NCBI GenBank assembly: GCA_947685225.1
Contig: CANTUV010000035.1
Span: forward strand, 46,562,001 to 46,626,000
Direction: 5' to 3'
Source of the DNA: Garcia nutans
Taxonomy: Eukaryota; Streptophyta; Magnoliopsida; Malpighiales; Euphorbiaceae
Length of the DNA: 64,000 nt
Under the pieces are notes generated by a model, which saw nothing but the letters and a program-made list of their open reading frames with translations, was not told the DNA's origin and made no database searches. A program made the position numbers and the translations under genes. Within the stretch, counting starts at the first letter, position 1. The number at the start of each line of letters is the position of its first letter. Of this stretch, positions 57,295 to 64,000 are shown piece by piece.

Positions 57295-60100
57295 TGAAAC
57301 ACTCTTATACCCTATATATGTATCATACATACACCCAATGTATGTAAAATATGCATATATTGTATAAAAATGTTACGACCAGGTTTAATAAAAAATTTTC
57401 ACTTTCCAATTTAAAATCTTAAATACTTTAAAATGTATATTTAAATAAAAAATAAAATATTATTATAAATCATAGGTTCTAAAATAAGCATTTTTCATAA
57501 AAATTTATGGGAAAAATTTGTCAGAGTTTTGTCTGTAATTTGAATATTCCTAAATTTTCAACCAAACACAACCTGTAAAAAGGAAAACACTCCCAATAAA
57601 CCAATCATGCATTTCAACCATACTCTTCAATTTCTTCAAGTTTCTCAAAACATTTATGCATATATATATATTTATAAAAGATACATATAAAACCCGCATT
57701 ACAAAATTCATCTAAAACATTCTTTTTAATTTATAATATATACACCAAAACATAATATAATATACATAATAACAAAATGTATGATAATATAAAATATATA
57801 CATGCTGGCAGTGTCTCTAATCTTGATGCTCAAAATTAACTCAAATCTAGATCCGACCCGGTCTAGAAGAACTCTTCGGCTCTACTGGATTGTCCTTATC
57901 ACCTGTGCAATGAATTACAATCATTCTAAGCCAAAAGCTTAGAGGTATAAACTTCGATAACAATAAAAATTATGAAACAATGCCAATGCATAATGCATTT
58001 ATATGACATGTCACAATATGACATTCAATTTCATTTTATAACATAGTATTTCATCTTTTTATAAATTCACATAAACACATACACAAGCATGGGCCCAAAG
58101 GATCTAATATGCTATTTAAATCCCAGAGTTACTATTTTGGTCCAAATTGACACCATGTGTCTAGCCCCAAAGGCAAATTATAATAATTACTTAAAAGCTA
58201 GCCCCGAAGGAAAATCATATCACAGTGATGCCAAGCGTCTAGCCCCGAAGGCAAATAAAGTAATTGCTCAAAAGCTAGCCCCGAAGGCAAATAATAAGGA
58301 TAACCTTATAGGTATGTCGCCAAACACAAAACTCTGAAAATTGAATAACACACAAGGCTCATAATTATTTTATATTTTCCATTATCAATTTCTTTTTCAT
58401 TTTCTCATAATCAATTAGGCACATTGCCTCTTTTTCTCATTTTTCAATTAGGCACATTGCCTCATTTCCTCATTTTCATTTCAATGTCATATCATTTCAT
58501 TTCATCATTTCTCAACATATCATCACAATGTATCACATTTTACATTAAAGCACATCACCCAAATATTTTGGATATTTTCACATAATTCACATATAAATCA
58601 CATTTTATGCACTTTAGCCATTAACAATGGCTTTTTACAATGCCTTTAATGCATACATAACAAATGATATTACCCAAACACTTTGGGTCATTTTCACATT
58701 ATTCATAAAATTCACACTTTATGCAATTTAGCCATTAACAATGGCTTTCCATAATGCATTTAATGCATTCATAACAAATCACATAACATAGCACAATGTT
58801 CATGCATATTTAATGCATCAAGTAACTTAACACATTTTTTCCAACAAAAATGTGTTGATCCCAAATTATTGCCAAACTACTTTAACCTATTAAGCCAACT
58901 CAAGTGTTGAAGGGTAACTAGGAAGAGAAGGTTGAGGTTGTTGGAAAACCATATTAAGCCATTCAATTGTGTGTTTAAAGTTTATTTATATTATTAAAAT
59001 ATATTATAACATGTTTAAAACAATTACCTTACATAAACGCATGACCTTAAAACCCTAAAATGACATTTATTTATAACATTAAAACATTTATGTCCAAAAC
59101 TGTAAAATGACATAACCTTCTCCATTGAAGATTTTTCATTCCAACTTTATTTCCATCAGTAATGTCATCAAACAACATGCTTTAAACCATAAAATTAAAC
59201 AATTCAACATACTTTAAAAAATCCCTTTTTTAAAACCCTAAATCAACACTTCCATTTTCAAACTCTAATCAAACTTTGCCAAATCCAAAATTTGACTTAA
59301 AAATACTTGTTTATGCATCAAAAAAACTCATTTAGAATCAAATTGCACAATTAAAAACTATGATTTCACAAACCCTAAATTCTCTCTTTTTACCAAACTC
59401 AAATTAAATTCAACCATTTCTTTAATCTAACCTTAAAATCATTATTAACTACTCAAAATAACTTCATACACACCAATTCCAACAATCAAATCATATTACT
59501 TCATAATTCCAAATCACACATATTCCAAACTTTCATGAAAATCCAAAGAAAAAGTGAGTAAACTTACTAATTCAAGTGAAAATCACCAAATCTTCTCTTG
59601 AAACCTTGAAAACTCTTCAATTTTGGAAGTTTGGAAGAAGCAAAATTCCATCTCTTGAAGCCATGGAAAATTGGCCTTGAAGGAAAGAAGAAGAAGAAGA
59701 ATAAAATGATTTTCTCTTTCCTCCCACTCACATTTTCAACTTTATATATATATATATATTATTCTAATATATCATTAATTAATTAATTACTTAATTAATT
59801 AAAATCCCAAAATTATATCTTCTATACAAAATAATTTATTTTTGAATTATTTAAATAATTTTGAATTTCTAAATTTTAATTATAAAAATACCTTTGGAAC
59901 TTTGATTTTTGACTTTTAAAAGTTGACTTTGTATATATTATATATATTTTGCATATATATCACATATGAATTTCACTTTTTCACTTAAAATACTTTCATT
60001 TTTTATTTAAAATTATTTATTTAATTTATCTAATTTAATTTTAATTAATTTTATTTAATTTTTAAAAAATTTTAGATTTTTAAATATTAGGGCTATTACA
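57295..60100 (-). mobile_element. Family-A 5' LTR (2,806 bp) with attached internal region
   Basis: Minus strand starts TGTAATAGCCC (60,100) and ends GAGTGTTTCA (57,295), seven bases before the primer-binding site. It is the only family-A LTR in the window still joined to coding sequence, and it links the family to Ty3/gypsy. It is uninterrupted, so it shows the empty insertion site of the 3,593-6,766 LTR. Flank 60,101-60,105 is TTGTA; the other end is lost. Confidence 0.85.
58150..58315. repeat. Minisatellite in the family-A slot
   Basis: Four alternating units with AAAAGCTAGCCCCGAAGG and GCGTCTAGCCCCGAAGGC, the reverse complement of the type at 8,015-8,162. Confidence 0.75.
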
Positions 60101-60497
60101 TTGTACAAAGTCTAGAGAGACTATAACTCATAATCATAATCACTTATAAAGAGTGTGATAAAAGCTTGAAGTTTAACTAGTGAAGAGGGCATGAACCTAG
60201 AGACTAACTAGCAAGAGGTTGAAATCCTATAGTTTTTATTTTTCACCATAATATTAAACTTTATTCAGTTGCAGTTCCAACACAACTTGAATCACTCAAA
60301 ATAGACATCGGATGAAGGAGAACGAACCTCTGAAAAATCGATATATAGGAATAGGCTATATAAATAGGCCCTCCCCATCTCATTTGCACACATCAATTCA
60401 ACAAAGCAAGCCTAATTGCTAATTGTCTTATATTTTCTCCCTCCTTTCTTCTTCTAAAAAGAAAAGGTTTAATATTCTTTAGTGTGAACCCCTAAAA
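60101..60497. other. Unassigned fragment with TATA-like box
   Basis: GGCTATATAAATAGGCC at about 60,355 followed by a CA-rich leader looks like the promoter part of another LTR. Nothing codes here. Confidence 0.4.
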
Positions 60498-61654
60498 TGT
60501 AACACCTTTACACCCTATATACATATAGTACATTCACCCCGTATGCATAGTATACGCATATAGAATATAAAAGAGTCACAACAAATAACTATAGAAACTA
60601 TCATAATTAAATAACTAAATAATTTATATTATTAAAAGATAAATTTAACTAATAAATTCATACATATTATATACTCAAAATAGTGTAATTAAAAGAAAAA
60701 CTCTAGCAAAAATTTGTCAGAATTTTGTCTGTAATTTGGATATATCCCAAAATCATCAAAACACAACCTGCATTAAAAATTTACACTCCCAAAATAATAT
60801 TCTTTGTAAAATCCACCAAAGATCCAACACTACTCAAAAATTATCATTTTATTAATTTACATCAAAATGTCTCATTGTTAAGTAAAAATATTACCATCCC
60901 AAGTATATATATAACATTTCCCAAAACAAGTTTATTGTACATGTGATCTTTGTATTATACAAAAACCAAAAATACATTATATTAGAAACTATACATGTAT
61001 GCAATTCCCAGCACAGTTGGTCTTATGGCAAAACAAAAACTCTAATCCCTACCTCACTTTGGACTGCTATGCTTTGCAGTCCTCTCACTTGGGCGATACA
61101 ACTAACCGTACTAAACATATAGCTTAGTGGTACAGATTTTAATAACAATATATATTATTATCAAAATATTGTTCTTCATAATATAATATGCAATTATTAT
61201 ATAACACCTTTATTGTTTTCTTAATTCATAAAAACACAACACATCCACTGACACATTGGGCCTAACACCCCCATACAATTACCAAGTCTAGTTATCACAA
61301 CATTAGTTTCATAACCCAGCTCTGCTCGGCTCTATTTTCAAACTCAATCTTAGGACCTAGCTCTGCTTAGGTCTAACAACACATGTGGTTTGATTTCCCT
61401 ACCTCACTTTCTGGACAAGTAATTGTATAAGGTTAATAAACACACAATATCTCTTTACTTTTTATATTCTTATTATCATATACTTTCACTTTCATTACAT
61501 TTACTCTTTTCCCATAATTTTCATATTTTTAGCTATTTTCCACGTTTTCTTTCTCCTTACTTATCACACTACTCGTTCTCTTCTTTTCCAAACATATTTC
61601 ATGTTTTACATATTAAGTACATAACAATTACATTAGCTATTCTACAATAGCTCA
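60498..61654 (-). mobile_element. Family-A LTR, interrupted at 61,655
   Basis: Plus strand starts TGTAACACCTTTACACC. It keeps the AAAATTTGTCAGAATTTTG, CATATAGCTTAGTGGTAC, ACCCAGCTCTGCTCGG (slot repeat at about 61,310-61,380) and AGCTATTCTACAATAGCT landmarks in family order. The remainder should lie beyond the inserted Tat-like element, outside the window. Confidence 0.8.
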
Positions 61655-63379
61655 TTGCAGACCTTTAATTTTGGCTTAGAATGAAATTCAGTCCTAATTA
61701 AAAGGTTTGAATAAATTTTGGTTTAAATTAAAAGGCCCCAATTAAAATTTGAATCCAATTAAAAGCCTAAACCACCTGTGGTTTGATTTAAAAAAAAGGG
61801 CTAAAGCTACCAGACTGATGAATGGGCCATCCCAATTCGACATCAACATTTAAAATGTGGTTAATCTAGTCTTTAGATGTCCCAATTTTACTTAAATTTG
61901 GGTCAATTTGGATAGGCAGTAGCTTTTCTAATAAAATTAGGATTGTTCAACTAAGACAAAGCCGGATTGATGCCCTAATATTGCCTATAAATACAAAACA
62001 ATGAGAAGCAAAAAAAGGAGGCAGCCACAGTTAGCAATTAAACAAAAAACAAAGGCCTGAGGATTAGCAATCAAAACAGCATAATTAGCAATCAAAAGAC
62101 ATCAAAACTCTAAACACACAGGGAGTGCAAAAGAAATAGAAAGCTAGAGACACAACATCAAGGCTTGTTTTATTCAAGCAAATTGCACAACATCAAGGCA
62201 AAATTTGGAAGATTGTGCTTAGGCTCAGACCAACGAAATTGCTGGGCAGAGCCAACAAACAAAGGTATGGTTCTTATAAACTAAATCCATTTAATTGATC
62301 ATTCTCATTTAATATTTATAAAAATGCTATTAACTATTTTAAATTAGTTTATATTACAATGCTTGAGCTCTAAAAACCCTAATCCCATCCTCTGTGACCT
62401 TAGTATACTATCAAAGTCCTAAGTGCATTTTGTAATCTTAGTTTTATAGTTCAAAAGCCTAATTGCATGTTTTAATCTTAGCTTTGTAAATCTAAAACCT
62501 TGGTTTATATGAGAAACACTAATTTTGTATGTTAAAACCCTAGCTCTAGGATCTAACCCCTATTCGATCCATAAATCCCTAATTTTATAATAAAACCCTA
62601 ATTTGAAGTCTAAAACCCTAATTGAATGCTTTAACCTTAGCTTTGCAATATGAAACCATAATTTTGTATGCTTAGCCCTAATCATGCATGTTAAACCTTA
62701 ACTTCCTTTAACTAAACACTGAATTTATGATTGTTTGAATGACAATCAATTATATGATTTGTTTATTTCCTTATTATCAATGGTTGAACCACACTTGTTT
62801 ATTTAGATTTTTCACGATGTAAAATGCATATTTTGACTTTATTGGTGCCTTATTTATTTAGTTTGCATACCTTAATTTATTTTTAAGGAACTTTAGGATA
62901 TTGTAAGGGACACATTTCTACCTTTTGGTGGTGTCCCATTTTATTTGCTTTTATGGATCTTGGACATTTGTAAGGGCATGTTTCTATCTTGCATGGATGC
63001 CTATTTTGTTTGATTGTTTTATTTATAATATGATGTTTGTCTATTTCAATAATTGCTTGTAATATGAATGGTATCATAATAAAATAAGAATTCGATAATA
63101 TTTAGACCTAAAAAGGAGGCCGACTCTAATAAATCGGGCATTATGGGGATGCTAGGTCACTTCTCACCTTTTCCTTATGTACCTAACTTTTCAAACTTGG
63201 TAGGGGTTAGGGATTTCTTAGGAATAAAGTCATTCACCCCTTTTTATCTTCCCGGCCCATCCGGGTGGCGACTCTTATTCTCCGAATTTTGGCCTGTGTT
63301 CTCTAAAGCCCAGAGCTTAACATTGTTGACGTGGCAAGAACCATTCCACTAGGAATGGGGTCAAAAATCCCCTCTCACA
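61655..63379 (+). mobile_element. Tat-like 5' LTR (1,725 bp) of an element running off the window
   Basis: TGCAGACCTTTAATTTTGG ... CCCCTCTCACA. A TATA box CCTATAAATACA lies at about 61,984; a GGACACATTTC block at about 62,907; GGTGGCGACTC at about 63,263. Homologous to 2,449-10,515 and 55,175-56,845. The expected TSD on this side is CTCAT (61,650-61,654). Confidence 0.85.
62350..62700. repeat. Degenerate AAACCCTAA repeats in the Tat-like LTR
   Basis: A dozen or so units of about 22-32 bp containing AAACCCTAA or AAACCTTAG, resembling plant telomere or telobox sequence. Counterparts occur at about 9,480-9,660 (reverse) and 56,220-56,420. Confidence 0.65.
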
Positions 63380-63380
63380 G

Positions 63381-63398
63381 TGGCAACTCTATTGGGGA
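63381..63398 (+). other. Primer-binding site of the Tat-like element
   Basis: TGGCAACTCTATTGGGGA one base after the LTR. The TGGCGACTC-type site is typical of Tat/Ogre-like elements. Confidence 0.7.
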
Positions 63399-64000
63399 TA
63401 AGAGAAGTTGGTTCTGTTGGATTTTATATTATATTATTTTATATTATTCATTGCATCATTTAGAATTACATTGTGTGAGTGAGTTAGGATGCCCTGTGGA
63501 ATCTATGTTATGTGTATATAAGTGATACCATACTTTCATTCAAGGTATGGAGATAGAGCATTGCATAACCAACCTTCTACCTTTTGGTATATACTTGCTA
63601 TGAAAACATAAGCCTTAGACTAAAGCCCTTATAATTAGCCTAGTAACTTTCCTTAGGTTTGCCCTAATTGCTTGTTGTTTGACTATGGTTAATAAGTCTT
63701 AGTTTGAGTTATGGCCCATTTGATTTGTCTTTTCCTAATATGACTTAATTATGGTATAAGAACAAAATTATCTTATGTCCAAAAATTCTTTTAAGCCAAA
63801 AGCCGAAATCTTTTTCATAACTTTTTTCTTTTCAACGAAGTTGGGTCAGCAATTTCTTTCTTATGGCCTAAGTGTGGAGCCCAAAATTAATTTCTAAAAT
63901 AAACTTTTTATGTTAGGCTTTGAGATGTTTTCAAAATGGGCCCAAAATCATTTTTCAATTTATGGCCCCAAATGTTTCTTCAAATCAAGTTTTCATTGGG
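63399..64000 (+). other. Internal leader of the Tat-like element
   Basis: Non-coding stretch after the primer-binding site with no gag frame yet. The element continues past the window end. Confidence 0.6.

Overview
The window is AT-rich, intron-containing plant nuclear DNA, almost certainly from a eudicot. The evidence is an NF-YB gene of the plant-specific NF-YB7 type, a trichome-birefringence-like (TBL) gene with GT-AG introns, and many plant-type LTR retrotransposons. A woody or euphorb-like eudicot is possible, but the species cannot be fixed from the sequence alone.

Only two host genes are well supported. A single-exon NF-YB transcription factor lies on the plus strand at 13,683-14,348. 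A TBL14-16-like polysaccharide O-acetyltransferase lies on the minus strand in four exons between 35,103 and 25,118. Its reading frame is intact across all three splice junctions (464 aa). Its second intron is about 6.8 kb long and holds the remains of two convergent retrotransposons: a Ty3/gypsy element (plus strand) and a Ty1/copia element (minus strand). They are truncated and fused to each other near 29,980.

Nearly everything else is transposable element. 1-10,520: the 3' end of a long LTR, then a three-level nest of solo LTRs (Tat-like, then two family-A LTRs), each bounded by a 5-bp target-site duplication (TSD). 10,521-17,262: gene-bearing island with NF-YB and small duplications. 17,263-21,790: a broken LINE whose ORF1 holds a 1.63-kb element with LTRs and gag but no pol (TR-GAG type). 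22,621-23,391: a TRIM element. 25,118-35,940: the TBL gene. 38,789-44,711: a second three-level nest of LTRs. 45,819-54,960: a decayed Tat-lineage Ty3/gypsy element with two RNase H domains and antisense coding remnants, its gag split by a 936-bp LTR-like insert. 55,175-60,100: a Tat-like LTR fragment fused to a family-A element (gag, PBS, LTR). 60,498-64,000: a family-A LTR interrupted by another Tat-like element that runs off the window.

'Family A' is a family of long LTRs (about 2.4-3.2 kb) that begin near TGTAAYA and end near GGTGTTACA, and it accounts for at least seven copies or fragments here. All copies share a conserved framework, including hairpins that appear to be kept by paired changes. 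They carry unrelated minisatellites in one fixed internal slot. A second, palindromic GACACGGCC/GGCCGTGTC minisatellite is shared between family A and an unrelated LTR. These LTR structures are the most unusual material in the window.
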